Shown in pieces: positions 13,028-22,135 of a stretch of DNA of 22,510 bases. The notes beneath the pieces were generated by a model, which worked only from the letters and a program-made list of their open reading frames with translations, was not told the DNA's origin and searched no databases. Made by a program: the position numbers and the translations under genes. This stretch comes from Euperipatoides rowelli (Eukaryota > Onychophora > Udeonychophora > Euonychophora > Peripatopsidae): the NCBI GenBank assembly GCA_003024985.2, contig PXIH01S0000346.1; one strand, given 5' to 3'. Positions within the stretch are counted from its first letter, which is position 1. Each line of letters starts with the position of its first letter.

Positions 13028-14404
13028 ATGGAAAAACAAAATCCATGGCTTACGTTAAGTAACATAGAAAAAGATACAATACTACAATTTAATACAAAAT
13101 ATAAAAATTTTTTAAATGAAGCAAAAACAGAAAGAAAAGCAATAGAATGCGTAAAAAAAGAAGCCTTATCTAATGGCTTTGTTGAAGCTAGTTCTAAAGA
13201 AACACTATGTGCTGGAGACAAAATATTCTACACTAATAGAAATAAAAATATTGTACTTATTGTAATTGGCAAAAATAACATTGAGGAAGGAAGTAATTTT
13301 ATAATATCTCACGTTGATTCTCCAAGGCTTGACATTAAACCTTCTCCCCTAGTTGAAGAAGATGAAATAGCTCTTCTAAAAACACAGTATTACGGTGGAA
13401 TAAAAAAATACCAGTGGCTATCACGTCCTCTTGCCATCCATGGAATCATGTTTCTACAAAATGGCAATAAGATAGACATTACTATTGGAGAAGATGAAAA
13501 TGATCCTGTATTTGTAGTACCTGACATATTACCACATCTTGACAAGAAAATACAAAGAGAAAAAAAAGTAACAGAATTAATTGAAGGAGAAAACTTAAAA
13601 GTTATTTTTGGTAGCCTACCAATTAATACTAAAGAAAAAAATAAGATAAAATCTGCTGTTTTAACTATAATAAAAGAAAGATATAATATAGAAGAAGAAG
13701 ATTTTGTATCAGCAGAAGTTGAAATAGTACCTGCTGGAAAAGCTAAAGATGTTGGCATAGACAGAGCATTAATAGGAGCTTATGGTCAAGATGATAAAAT
13801 TTGCGCATATACTTCTGTTCAAGCTATATTAAACTTAAAAGAAATTCCTTTAAAAACAGCAGTATGTTTCTTAGCAGATAAAGAAGAAATAGGCTCAACA
13901 GGTTCAACAAGTTTACAATCAAGATACTTAGAGTATTTTGTTTCTGACATTGTATATAAACTTAAAAAAGATGCTTACAATAATTTACTTGTACAAAAAA
14001 CTTTGTGGAACTCAAGAAGTATATCTGCTGATGTTTGTGCAGCTATCAATCCACTATTTAAATCTGTGCATGACGAACAAAATGCTGCAAAAATAGGATA
14101 TGGTGTTTCAATAGTTAAATATACAGGGCATAACGGAAAAATTGAAGCTAGCGATGCTGATGCAGAACTGGTATCATACATTAGAACTTTACTTAATACA
14201 AATAACATAGCTTGGCAAGTCTCAATTTTAGGTAAAGTTGATGAAGGCGGCGGAGGTACTGTAGCTAAATTTGCAGCTCATTATGGAATCCAAACAATAG
14301 ATATGGGACCAGCAATAATTAGTATGCACTCTCCCTTTGAACTTAGTTCAAAATTTGATACATATACTTCTTATAAAGCTTACAAAGCATTTTTTGAAGG
14401 ATAA
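13028..14404 (+). CDS. M18-family metallo-aminopeptidase (aminopeptidase I type)
   Basis: A 458-residue cytoplasmic peptidase that would release N-terminal residues from peptides. M18 landmarks in order: S-H-V-D-S-P-R-L-D (94-102) with His95 and Asp97 for metal; G-A-Y-G-Q-D-D-K (250-257) with the bridging Asp; D-K-E-E-I-G-S-T-G (284-292) with the general-base Glu and a metal Glu; D-V-C-A-A-I-N-P (335-342); and I-S-M-H-S-P-F-E (431-438) with His434 as the last metal ligand. The length is normal for the family. It has its own promoter and ribosome site and is followed after 3 bp by the EIIB-like gene, whose ribosome site lies in its last codons. Borrelia lacks most amino-acid synthesis, so peptide use is a sensible role. 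Confidence 0.92.
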   Translation: MEKQNPWLTLSNIEKDTILQFNTKYKNFLNEAKTERKAIECVKKEALSNGFVEASSKETLCAGDKIFYTNRNKNIVLIVIGKNNIEEGSNFIISHVDSPRLDIKPSPLVEEDEIALLKTQYYGGIKKYQWLSRPLAIHGIMFLQNGNKIDITIGEDENDPVFVVPDILPHLDKKIQREKKVTELIEGENLKVIFGSLPINTKEKNKIKSAVLTIIKERYNIEEEDFVSAEVEIVPAGKAKDVGIDRALIGAYGQDDKICAYTSVQAILNLKEIPLKTAVCFLADKEEIGSTGSTSLQSRYLEYFVSDIVYKLKKDAYNNLLVQKTLWNSRSISADVCAAINPLFKSVHDEQNAAKIGYGVSIVKYTGHNGKIEASDADAELVSYIRTLLNTNNIAWQVSILGKVDEGGGGTVAKFAAHYGIQTIDMGPAIISMHSPFELSSKFDTYTSYKAYKAFFEG

Positions 14405-14407
14405 CAC

Positions 14408-14695
14408 TTGAAAAAAGAAAATGATAAAAACTCAGAAACTGCCAAACTAATTATTAATTGTTTTGGTGGAGAGAAAAATATTAAGACAACCGAAAAAAGT
14501 ATTACTCGCATTAAAATTTGGGTAGATAACATAACATCAGTTCAAAGACAAAATTTAAAACAAAACTTAGATATAATTGGAGTCATCAAATCCAATGATT
14601 TTTTAGAGATAGTAATGAATTTTGAATTAATAGATAATGTTTACAATAATATTTTATATGCGTTACAAGAAAATAAAGAAAACATAAGAAACTAA
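14408..14695 (+). CDS. Stand-alone PTS EIIB-like domain lacking the phospho-cysteine
   Basis: A 95-residue protein. Residues 12-85 match the glucose/N-acetylglucosamine-type EIIB fold: I-I-N-C-F-G-G-E-K-N-I (15-25) for the usual (L)GG-x-x-NI, then K-S-I-T-R-I-K-I-W-V (30-39) for the usual D-x-C-x-T-R-L-R. The residue normally phosphorylated, Cys, is Ser31. Cys18 lies in a different place. There is no EIIA or EIIC part and no membrane segment. The start is TTG 14408, supported by AAGGA 6 nt upstream, inside the end of the aminopeptidase gene; no earlier or better start exists. It cannot be an ordinary phosphocarrier; a regulatory or binding role is possible. It is co-transcribed with the aminopeptidase and converges on gpsA. 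Confidence 0.75.
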   Translation: MKKENDKNSETAKLIINCFGGEKNIKTTEKSITRIKIWVDNITSVQRQNLKQNLDIIGVIKSNDFLEIVMNFELIDNVYNNILYALQENKENIRN

Positions 14696-14703
14696 TAAGT
14701 TAT

Positions 14704-14737
14704 CTTACTTTTATTAAAAATGACTAATATAAGTAAG
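14704..14737. terminator. Candidate two-way terminator between convergent genes
   Basis: Arms CTTACTT (14704-14710) and AAGTAAG (14731-14737) are perfect. They extend inward to 11 nt with one mismatch and leave a 12-nt loop. The stem starts 9 bp after the EIIB-like stop and spans the gpsA stop (14714-14716). U-runs are short. Confidence 0.4.
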
Positions 14738-15766
14738 CAATATTTGAGGACTAGCTTCTTTATTGAGAATTTTATAGACTATATTTACTAAATTATCATT
14801 CTCAAGATCATAACCAGCTTGCTGAAATAATAGTTTACAAGCTTTTGTCGCAAGTACACCTTCAGGAAGGTAGTCTATTTTATCAATATTCATTACTAAA
14901 TCATCAATATCTTTAAAATCTGCTAATATATTTTTTTTAATTATCTCATATCCAAACTTTACGTTTCGGCCAAAAATGCTTCTACAAGTTACATCGAGAT
15001 CTCCTGAGCCTGCTAAAAAAATAAAGGTTTTAAAGTCTGAGGCACCAAAGGCAAAACCTATCTTGCTCATATCATTTAACGCAACTGAAAAGAATAAAGA
15101 CTCTGTATTACCTCCTATATAACTAGGTTGTTGTTCTTTATATTTACTTAAAATTCCAAATGCAATAGCAAATATATTCTTTAAAGCCGCAGCAATTTGA
15201 ACTCCTTTTATATCTTCTGTATAAAATAAAAATAAATTTGTTCCCTTAAATAGATTAATAAACTCATATGCATTTGATTTATTATTACTTGCTGCAACAA
15301 GTCCTGTTAATATTCCTTTTCCAACCTCCTCAGCATGACTTGGACCTGTAATATAAGTGATATTATGCTTATAAGCATCTGGTAAAATTTTCTCACTAGC
15401 TTCTACAACAGTATATATTTTATTATTTAAATCCATAAAACCTTTTGTTAGAATTGCTAATTTAGGATTTTTAACAAAAACAGACTTTGAATTTAAGTCT
15501 TTTAATACACCTAATGTATATATTGATGGAGTAACAATAAGAATATAATCAGCATTTTCTGTAGCTTCTACTAAATCTTTAACTGCAACTAAATTACTTG
15601 GTAGTTTAATATTTGCTAAGTATCTCTTATTTTCATGTGCTAGATTAATGTCATCTGCAGAATAACTTTCATAAGACCAAATCATAACTTTAGAATTAAA
15701 TTTTTCAGCTAATACCTTAGCTATTGCTGTTCCCCAAGCCCCAGCCCCTATTACTGATATATTCAT
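14714..15766 (-). CDS. gpsA: Glycerol-3-phosphate dehydrogenase (NAD(P)+)
   Basis: A 350-residue cytoplasmic enzyme that interconverts dihydroxyacetone phosphate and sn-glycerol-3-phosphate, linking glycolysis to phospholipid and lipoprotein-lipid synthesis. Motifs: N-terminal Rossmann G-A-G-A-W-G-T-A (7-14), G-P-S-H-A-E-E-V (141-148), A-A-L-K-N-I-F-A (193-200) with catalytic Lys196, and S-G-D-L-D-V-T-C-R-S-I-F-G-R-N (254-268) for substrate binding. The length is normal. The ATG has AGAGGT 5 nt upstream and follows clpA by 22 bp; it is the last gene of the gltX-glyS-tyrS-clpA-gpsA operon. In B. burgdorferi GpsA is known as a key control point between glycerol use and lipid synthesis. Confidence 0.95.
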   Translation of the reverse strand: MNISVIGAGAWGTAIAKVLAEKFNSKVMIWSYESYSADDINLAHENKRYLANIKLPSNLVAVKDLVEATENADYILIVTPSIYTLGVLKDLNSKSVFVKNPKLAILTKGFMDLNNKIYTVVEASEKILPDAYKHNITYITGPSHAEEVGKGILTGLVAASNNKSNAYEFINLFKGTNLFLFYTEDIKGVQIAAALKNIFAIAFGILSKYKEQQPSYIGGNTESLFFSVALNDMSKIGFAFGASDFKTFIFLAGSGDLDVTCRSIFGRNVKFGYEIIKKNILADFKDIDDLVMNIDKIDYLPEGVLATKACKLLFQQAGYDLENDNLVNIVYKILNKEASPQILLTYISHF

Positions 15767-15788
15767 ATATACCTCTCATATTTAAAAT

Positions 15789-18071
15789 TTAGAGCACATC
15801 ATACTGTATGATATCCCTATTAATATAAAGTCTAACACTTTTCCCTTGTAAATCTTCAAAAATAATCCTATCAACCAATAATTTACCAAGCTCTTTTACA
15901 ATAAATTTTTTTATATTCCCTAATCCACAACTTGGATTATAAGCTTTTTCTTTAATATGTTTTATTATTTTTTTTTCATAATAAAGGTTTATATTTTTAC
16001 TTCTAACAAAATTTACGAAACTATCAAGTTCTTTTATCACAATTCTAAGAATTTCCTCATCATTTAATGATTTAAAAAAAAATATACTGCCAAATATATC
16101 TATAAATCCTTTAGAAAACTTTTTTTCAAGTAAGCCCTCTACATTATTCTCCTCTACCTCATGATAAAATCCAATATGTTTTAATTCTTGTAAATCTAAA
16201 TTTATACTAACTATTACAATAGCTTCTTTAAGACTCGCTACTCTATTTAAACTATCAACCAAAACTCCTGTTTTAATGCTCTGAAAAAATATATCCCTTA
16301 CAGTTTGATGAGCTTTATTCATTTCACTTAAAAAAAGAATCGAATTAGGAAACTGCAATAAATCATCAACCAATTTTGAACCTTCTTCATAGCCAATATA
16401 TCCAGGAGGCGGTCCTATTATCTTAGAAATACTATACGATTCTCTAAATTCACTCATTTTTAACGAAATTAAATTAAGTTTCAAATTTTTTGATAAAACA
16501 TTCACTAAAGTCGTCTTTCCTATACCTACAAGTCCAGCAAATAAGAAGGCTCCTAAAGTACCAGGATGCCATCTAAACCCCGATTTTAAAAGTTTTATAT
16601 TGAAAATTATGTCTTGTATCAACTCAACTTTTATTACAACTTCTTCTCGTATTTTACTCTCTAATCCACATAAAAGATCTTTATCTTGCCCTGCAAGCTC
16701 AAATACATTAAAACCTAACATAGAAGTTACTATTGTTTTTATATCAAATTCAGTTATTTCCTTTTTACCATTTTCAATTCTAGACTTAGCACCTACCTCA
16801 TCTAAAATGTCTAAAGCTTTGTCAGGAAGAAACTTATCCTTCATATACTTTTGAGAGAATGTAATGGCTGCTCTTAAGGCCTCATCTTTGTAAACTACAG
16901 AATGAAAATCCTCATAACGGCTCTTAATGCCTTGTAAAACTATATAAGTTTCATCAAAGTCTAACTCTTTTAAATATATATTATGAAATCTTCTCATTAG
17001 TGCTTTATCTTTTGAGAAATACTTTTTGTATTCATTATAAGTAGTGGCTCCAATAAACCTAATTTTACCTACTGTAAGAATTGGTTTCAAAATATTTGCA
17101 ACATCCAAACTGCTATTTGAAACAGAACCTGCTCCTATTATCGTATGTATTTCATCTATGAAAACAATTACTTTTTGCTTAAATAATAAATCATCTAAAA
17201 TTTTATTAATACGTTCCTCAAAATCTCCTCTATATTTTGTACCTGAAATTAACTTAGATAAATTAAGTACGTAGACCTCATATCCTCTTAATTCCTTAGG
17301 CACTTCTTTGTTATGTATTTTTTCAACTAAACCATTAATCAACACTGTTTTGCCAACTCCTGGTTCTCCAACTAAAATTGGATTATTTTTTTGCTTTCTT
17401 AAAAGGATTTGAATAAGTCTATTTAATTCATTTTTCCTACCAACTAAAGGTTCAAGCTCCTCTCTTTCTCCTAGTTTTTGCGATAAATTAACTAAAAAAT
17501 CTGCTATATCTAAAGCATTTTCTTGCCTCAAATCTTGTGTATTTGGCTTGTAAAAGAATCCTGTGTTCATTTCTTTCATACGAGCATACTCATCCTGAAA
17601 AGTATAGTTATTGTATAAAGGAAAATTTTCTTCTGAGATAGCTTCTGTGCCTAGATAATAATAAACATCAAATATTTTATCAAAAACAAACTCATTAAAA
17701 CCCGAATCTAAGAGAGCTTTGTGAGCATAAGTATGTCTTTTTTTTATCATTACCCACAAAACATCATCAGCTCTTATATAATTTATATTTTTTTCTTTTA
17801 TCAAAATACTAAACAACTCTTCATACAAAGACCTGACTTGTTTGCTTCCAAATGAAGTATCAGTTTTTAAAGGGAGGCTATTAAAATAACTTCTTAGTTT
17901 TTTATTAAGTTTATGAAAATCAACAGAACATAAGCTTAGTATATCTTCAATCTTAGGCAGTTCAATGATATTATAAAATATATGTTCATCTGTGTAGACA
18001 CTATGATTTTCACTTAAAAAAAATAAAAAGGACTTTAACAATACACTATTTAAATTTCTTTTTGTGTACAT
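15789..18071 (-). CDS. clpA: ClpA-type AAA+ unfoldase with a degenerate second ATPase domain
   Basis: A 760-residue protein: N-terminal adaptor domain (about 1-150), first AAA+ module (about 205-445) and second (about 465-750). The first is intact: G-E-P-G-V-G-K-T (235-242), I-V-F-I-D-E (302-307), sensor G-A-T-T (341-344) and an arginine pair (360-361). The second keeps Walker A (G-L-V-G-I-G-K-T, 513-520), the G-P-P-P-G-Y-I-G-Y pore loop (553-561) and an I-G-F tripeptide (633-635) where ClpA has its ClpP-docking loop. But Walker B reads I-L-F-L-S-E (578-583) with Ser for Asp, the F-x-N-R arginine finger is replaced near 652-662, and sensor 2 is S-C-G-L-G (714-718) without Arg. It probably still pairs with ClpP, with power from the first ring. 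It starts 3 bp after the tyrS stop with no clear ribosome site, so it depends on coupling. Confidence 0.9.
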   Translation of the reverse strand: MYTKRNLNSVLLKSFLFFLSENHSVYTDEHIFYNIIELPKIEDILSLCSVDFHKLNKKLRSYFNSLPLKTDTSFGSKQVRSLYEELFSILIKEKNINYIRADDVLWVMIKKRHTYAHKALLDSGFNEFVFDKIFDVYYYLGTEAISEENFPLYNNYTFQDEYARMKEMNTGFFYKPNTQDLRQENALDIADFLVNLSQKLGEREELEPLVGRKNELNRLIQILLRKQKNNPILVGEPGVGKTVLINGLVEKIHNKEVPKELRGYEVYVLNLSKLISGTKYRGDFEERINKILDDLLFKQKVIVFIDEIHTIIGAGSVSNSSLDVANILKPILTVGKIRFIGATTYNEYKKYFSKDKALMRRFHNIYLKELDFDETYIVLQGIKSRYEDFHSVVYKDEALRAAITFSQKYMKDKFLPDKALDILDEVGAKSRIENGKKEITEFDIKTIVTSMLGFNVFELAGQDKDLLCGLESKIREEVVIKVELIQDIIFNIKLLKSGFRWHPGTLGAFLFAGLVGIGKTTLVNVLSKNLKLNLISLKMSEFRESYSISKIIGPPPGYIGYEEGSKLVDDLLQFPNSILFLSEMNKAHQTVRDIFFQSIKTGVLVDSLNRVASLKEAIVIVSINLDLQELKHIGFYHEVEENNVEGLLEKKFSKGFIDIFGSIFFFKSLNDEEILRIVIKELDSFVNFVRSKNINLYYEKKIIKHIKEKAYNPSCGLGNIKKFIVKELGKLLVDRIIFEDLQGKSVRLYINRDIIQYDVL

Positions 18072-18074
18072 TCG

Positions 18075-19295
18075 TCATTTAATCACTATTCTAAAAAAAT
18101 TTTTCTTACCCATCCTGAGTTCCAGCTCATCATTAACAAAGTCTATTCTGCTTACAAAATAATTTAATTCTTTTTGGACTGTTCCATTTAAATACAATCC
18201 ACCAGAAACAATTAATCGTTTTGCTTCTGATTTACTTGAAACTACTTTAGATAAAACCATTATATCAACAAGTAACAATTTTTTTTGTAAAACTTCAGAA
18301 GCTAAAATATATGTTGGTATATTAGATTTATTGCCTTCACCTTTGAAAGCAGAGGTTACAGCCTCCTTTATCTTTAAAGCATTATCTTGACCATGAATAA
18401 TTTTAGTAATTTCAAACGCTAAAATTTCTTTAACCTTATTAAAACCCTTACCCGTTACACAAGTTAATTCCTCAATTTCACTTTCATCTAAAAAAGTAAA
18501 AAGATATAAGAATCGTTTCACATCAAGATCACTAACGTTTCTGAAATATTGATAAAAATCATAAATACTGTAAAAATTCTCATCAAGATACACAGCACCT
18601 TTATCAGACTTACCCATTTTAGTCCCATCACTCTTTGTAATCAAAGGAAAAGTAAGCCCAAAAGCTTCAATTCCTGTTTTACGTCTTATTAAATCTATAC
18701 CTGATAAAATGTTACCCCATTGATCATCACCACCAATTTGAAGAAGGCAACTAGAATTTTTAAAAAGCATATAAAAATCATAAGCTTGTAAAAGCTGATA
18801 ATTAAATTCAATAAAAGATAAACCTGTTTCTAGTCTTTTTTTATAAGTTTCAAAAGTTAACATTCTATTCACAGAAAAATGAACGCCAATATCTCTTAAG
18901 AATTCAATGTAATTAAGAGAATCAAGCCAAGTGGAATTATCCAATAAATTAATGTCTTTAAAACTAACTATACTTTTGACTTGTTTTTTAATACATTCTA
19001 CATTTTTACTTATCTCCTCACAGGATAAAATCTTTCTTAGTTCTGTTTTACCAGAAGGATCACCAATCTTAGTAGTGCCTCCACCAATTAAAGCAATTGG
19101 AACATGACCTTGATTTTGCAAATGAACCATTGCCATAAAAGGAATAAGATGCCCTATATGAAGAGAAGTTGACGTAGCGTCTGTACCAACATAAAAAACT
19201 ATAGGTTTATTTTCCATATAGTTGCTTAAACCACTTAGGTTTGTACATTGTCTTAAAAATCCTCTCTTGTTCAAGATCTCTAGAGCTTTATGCAT
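18075..19295 (-). CDS. tyrS: Tyrosyl-tRNA synthetase
   Basis: A 406-residue class I synthetase that charges tRNA(Tyr). The Rossmann core has H-I-G-H (46-49) and K-M-G-K-S (226-230) as the ATP-binding signatures, and Q-I-G-G-D-D-Q-W-G-N (186-195) lining the tyrosine site. A C-terminal S4-type RNA-binding domain (about 335-400) includes S-K-S-E-A-K-R-L-I (about 352-360). K-M-G-K-S differs from the more common bacterial K-F-G-K-T form. It begins 1 bp after the glyS stop, with AAGGA inside the last glyS codons, and its own stop lies 3 bp from the clpA start. Confidence 0.95.
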   Translation of the reverse strand: MHKALEILNKRGFLRQCTNLSGLSNYMENKPIVFYVGTDATSTSLHIGHLIPFMAMVHLQNQGHVPIALIGGGTTKIGDPSGKTELRKILSCEEISKNVECIKKQVKSIVSFKDINLLDNSTWLDSLNYIEFLRDIGVHFSVNRMLTFETYKKRLETGLSFIEFNYQLLQAYDFYMLFKNSSCLLQIGGDDQWGNILSGIDLIRRKTGIEAFGLTFPLITKSDGTKMGKSDKGAVYLDENFYSIYDFYQYFRNVSDLDVKRFLYLFTFLDESEIEELTCVTGKGFNKVKEILAFEITKIIHGQDNALKIKEAVTSAFKGEGNKSNIPTYILASEVLQKKLLLVDIMVLSKVVSSKSEAKRLIVSGGLYLNGTVQKELNYFVSRIDFVNDELELRMGKKNFFRIVIK

Positions 19296-19296
19296 A

Positions 19297-20628
19297 CTAA
19301 TTTCCTTTTTTGTAATTTAACATCTCTGCCTTTATATACGAATATAAATTATCAATTGATACTCTAACTTGACTCATATTATCTCTATGTCTTACTGTAA
19401 CTGTTTGATCCTTAATTGTGTCATAATCAATTGTTACACAATAAGGAGTCCCAATTTCATCTTGTCTTCTATACCTTTTTCCAATGGTACCACTCTCATC
19501 GTATAAAGTATGAAAATCATCCCGAATCCACATAAATAGCTTTTTTGCTTCTTCTACTAATTCATCTTTCTTCATAAGTGGAAAAATAGCAAGTTTATAA
19601 GGGGCAACTTGAGGATGCAGTTTAAGAACAATACGTTTATCTTCTCCTTCAAGATTTTCTTCTGAATAAGCATCGCAAAGTACCATTAACAGACTCCTTG
19701 TAAGTCCACAAGAAGTCTCAACAATATGCGGCACAAATTTCTCTCCACTAACCTGATCTTGACATTCAAACAATTTAAAATTATTAGAAAATTTTGCATG
19801 TTGTTTAAGATCAAAATCTCCTCTATTATGAATTCCTTCAACTTCTTGAAATCCAAAAGGAAAATTGTATTCAATATCAAAGGCTGCTTTTGCATAATGA
19901 GATAATTCAGAAGGACTATGCTCCTTCAATCTCAAGTCATCAAATTTTATTCCAAGTTTTTCAACAAAAAAATTCATTCTGTTTTGTCTCCAATAATAAA
20001 ACCACTCATGCATTTGTTGAGGATGTACAAAAAACTGCATTTCCATTTGCTCAAATTCACAAGTTCTAAATATAAAATTTTTAGCAACAAGCTCATTCCT
20101 AAATGCTTTACCAACTTGAGCTACTCCAAAAGGAAGTCTTAACCTTGACGAATCTAAAACATTACGGAAATTAACAAATATGCCTTGAGCAGTCTCAGGT
20201 CTTAAATAAAGTTCATCCATGCTGTTTTCCATTGCTCCAATATATGTCTTAAACATTAGATTAAATTGTCTAGGTTGTGTAAAAGAATCTAGAGTTTCAC
20301 AATTAGAACATTTGTTGCTCAAATCTATCTTATCAACTCTAAATCTATTTTTACAATTTTTACAATCCACAAACAAATCAGAAAAATTATTAACATGACC
20401 AGAAGCTACCCAAGCTTCTTTTCTCATTAAAATAGCACTATCAAGTCCCACAACATTTTCATGTAAATATACTACTTCTCTCCACCAAAGTTTTTTAATA
20501 TTATCTTTAAGTTCAATGCCTAAAGGTCCATAATCCCAAACACCAGCTAGTCCACCATAAATCTCTGAAGATTGGAAAATAAAACCTCGCCTTTTTGATA
20601 AAGATATTACATTTTCTATCTTAGTCAT
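19297..20628 (-). CDS. glyS: Glycyl-tRNA synthetase (single-chain dimeric type)
   Basis: A 443-residue class II synthetase of the alpha-2 kind (archaeal/eukaryal-like), not the two-subunit GlyQ/GlyS. It opens with G-G-L-A-G-V-W-D-Y-G-P-L-G. A four-Cys zinc-like knuckle follows (C-K-N-C, then C-S-N-C about 15 residues on), then R-P-E-T-A-Q-G-I-F, motif 2 around F-R-N-E and R-T-C-E-F-E-Q-M-E, motif 3 around E-T-S-C-G-L-T-R, and an anticodon-binding domain starting H-P-Q-V-A-P-Y. The start is the ATG at 20628: AAGGA lies 7 nt upstream of it, but only 1 nt from the other in-frame ATG at 20634. It follows gltX by 17 bp. Confidence 0.95.
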   Translation of the reverse strand: MTKIENVISLSKRRGFIFQSSEIYGGLAGVWDYGPLGIELKDNIKKLWWREVVYLHENVVGLDSAILMRKEAWVASGHVNNFSDLFVDCKNCKNRFRVDKIDLSNKCSNCETLDSFTQPRQFNLMFKTYIGAMENSMDELYLRPETAQGIFVNFRNVLDSSRLRLPFGVAQVGKAFRNELVAKNFIFRTCEFEQMEMQFFVHPQQMHEWFYYWRQNRMNFFVEKLGIKFDDLRLKEHSPSELSHYAKAAFDIEYNFPFGFQEVEGIHNRGDFDLKQHAKFSNNFKLFECQDQVSGEKFVPHIVETSCGLTRSLLMVLCDAYSEENLEGEDKRIVLKLHPQVAPYKLAIFPLMKKDELVEEAKKLFMWIRDDFHTLYDESGTIGKRYRRQDEIGTPYCVTIDYDTIKDQTVTVRHRDNMSQVRVSIDNLYSYIKAEMLNYKKGN

Positions 20629-20645
20629 AAACATATCCTTTTAAG

Positions 20646-22118
20646 TTAATAACTTGATTTTAAAAATTCTTGTGCTTTGTCTATTCGCTCTAAAACTTTA
20701 CTTTCCCCCAAAAGTAATAAAGACTCAAAAAGAGGAAGTGAAACTTTACTACCTAGTGCTGCTACTCTAATTGGTAAAAGTACATCTTGGAGCTTATAAT
20801 TATTGACTTGAGCAAAATTATAAAAAATTTCATTATTTTCTTCTACGATCCTACCTTCAAACCCCTTAAGAATTCCTTTTACAAGTTCAAGAATAGCTTC
20901 AATTTCTTGCACTGTCTTCCTTTTAAAAATAAACTCCTCTAAATCCCAGTGATTAATATCTTCATACAAAAATTTGGACATAAAAACAACATCTTTTAGT
21001 TTTCTAATCCTAACTTTTAAAAGAGGAAGCAACCTAGTCAATTTACTGTCTTCTTCTTGCGTTAATTCATCACTTACATAACCTGCTCTTCTAAAAAATG
21101 ACAAAACAAGGGATTTAAAAGTATCTCCGCTTAATTTTCTAATATAGTAACTATTAAACCAATCTAATTTTTGATAGTCAAAAATAGCTGGGGATTTGTT
21201 TATTTTATCAATAGAAAATAATTTTTCAAGTTCTTCTTTTGTGAATAATTCTTTTTTATCATCATAAGACCAACCAAGTAGAACGACATAATTAATTATG
21301 GCTTGAGGAAGATATCCATCCTCAATAAACTGTTTCAAGGCAGTTGCGCCATGTCTTTTACTTAATTTTTGCCCATCCTTGCCAATTACCATTGGCAAGT
21401 GACAATAAATCGGGATTTCAAATCCAAATGCTTGATATAAAAGTATATGCAAAGGTCCAGAAGAAACCCATTCTTGAGCCCTTAAAACATGTGTGATTTT
21501 CATTAAATGATCATCGATTACATTTGCAAGATGATAAGTTGGAAGTCCATCTGATTTAAGCAAAATAGGATCTGGACTAATATCTTTGTTTGCCCAAGTA
21601 ATTGTTCCTAGTAAAACATCCTTTAAACAAGTTTCACCTTCCATAGGAATTTTGAACCTTACAACAGGCATAATGCCTTGTATTTTCGCTTCATTTATTT
21701 CTTCTTCACTTAAAGTACTACAGTACCTATCGTATCCAGGTGCCATTTTATTGCTAGCTTGAATTTTTCTAATTCGCTCTAGACGCTCAGGTGTGCAGTA
21801 ACAATAGTAAGCCTTCTTCTTGGCAATAAGCTTTTCTGAATATTCCTTATAAATAGCACTTCTTTGCGACTGAACATAAGATCCATAAGGTCCTTCTATA
21901 ACTGGTCCTTCATCCCAAAATACATCAAGCCATTTTAAACTATCATATAAATCCTGTTCAGCCTCAAAAAAATACCTAGACTGATCTGTATCCTCAAGTC
22001 TAAGAATAAACTTACCACTTTGTGATTTTGCAAAAAAATAATTAAACAAGGCCGTTCTAATGCCCCCAATATGCTGCAAACCCGTTGGCGAGGGTGCATA
22101 CCTTACTCTTACACTCAC
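20646..22118 (-). CDS. gltX: Glutamyl-tRNA synthetase
   Basis: A 490-residue class I synthetase. [13 protein letters not shown] (7-19) is the HIGH-type site, L-E-D-T-D (41-45) binds substrate, H-V-L-R-A-Q-E-W (210-217) is conserved, and K-L-S-K-R (251-255) is the KMSKS-type loop. A helical anticodon-binding domain fills the C-terminus. Borrelia has no glutaminyl-tRNA synthetase and uses the GatCAB amidotransferase route (established for the group), so this enzyme is expected to charge tRNA(Gln) with Glu as well. The start is GTG 22118, set by a strong GGAGGT about 5 nt upstream. It follows a partial unknown gene by 17 bp. Confidence 0.95.
   Translation of the reverse strand: MSVRVRYAPSPTGLQHIGGIRTALFNYFFAKSQSGKFILRLEDTDQSRYFFEAEQDLYDSLKWLDVFWDEGPVIEGPYGSYVQSQRSAIYKEYSEKLIAKKKAYYCYCTPERLERIRKIQASNKMAPGYDRYCSTLSEEEINEAKIQGIMPVVRFKIPMEGETCLKDVLLGTITWANKDISPDPILLKSDGLPTYHLANVIDDHLMKITHVLRAQEWVSSGPLHILLYQAFGFEIPIYCHLPMVIGKDGQKLSKRHGATALKQFIEDGYLPQAIINYVVLLGWSYDDKKELFTKEELEKLFSIDKINKSPAIFDYQKLDWFNSYYIRKLSGDTFKSLVLSFFRRAGYVSDELTQEEDSKLTRLLPLLKVRIRKLKDVVFMSKFLYEDINHWDLEEFIFKRKTVQEIEAILELVKGILKGFEGRIVEENNEIFYNFAQVNNYKLQDVLLPIRVAALGSKVSLPLFESLLLLGESKVLERIDKAQEFLKSSY
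21378..21399 (-). repeat. 9-bp GC-containing hairpin inside gltX
   Basis: Arms CTTGCCAAT (21378-21386) and ATTGGCAAG (21391-21399) around a 4-nt loop. In the mRNA this is a 9-bp stem with a GGUA loop, over the codons for about V-I-G-K just before the K-L-S-K-R site. Confidence 0.6.
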
Positions 22119-22135
22119 TGTATACCTCCAACTAA

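Noticed and set aside
13390-13758. 122-codon minus-strand open frame
   Set aside because: Antisense shadow of the M18 aminopeptidase, whose metal-site motifs make the plus strand certain. The same holds for the frames at 12994-13221 and 13975-14208.
16600-17274. Two plus-strand open frames (16600-16854 and 17044-17274)
   Set aside because: Antisense to the well-supported clpA gene, with no ribosome site or recognisable domain.
19686-20142. Short frames on both strands inside glyS (19686-19895 minus, 19918-20142 plus)
   Set aside because: Both are out-of-frame shadows of the synthetase, which has all class II motifs intact.
22119-22135. T-box or other leader control for the synthetase genes
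   Set aside because: The gap before gltX is 17 bp and holds only a ribosome site; any leader would lie beyond the right edge.
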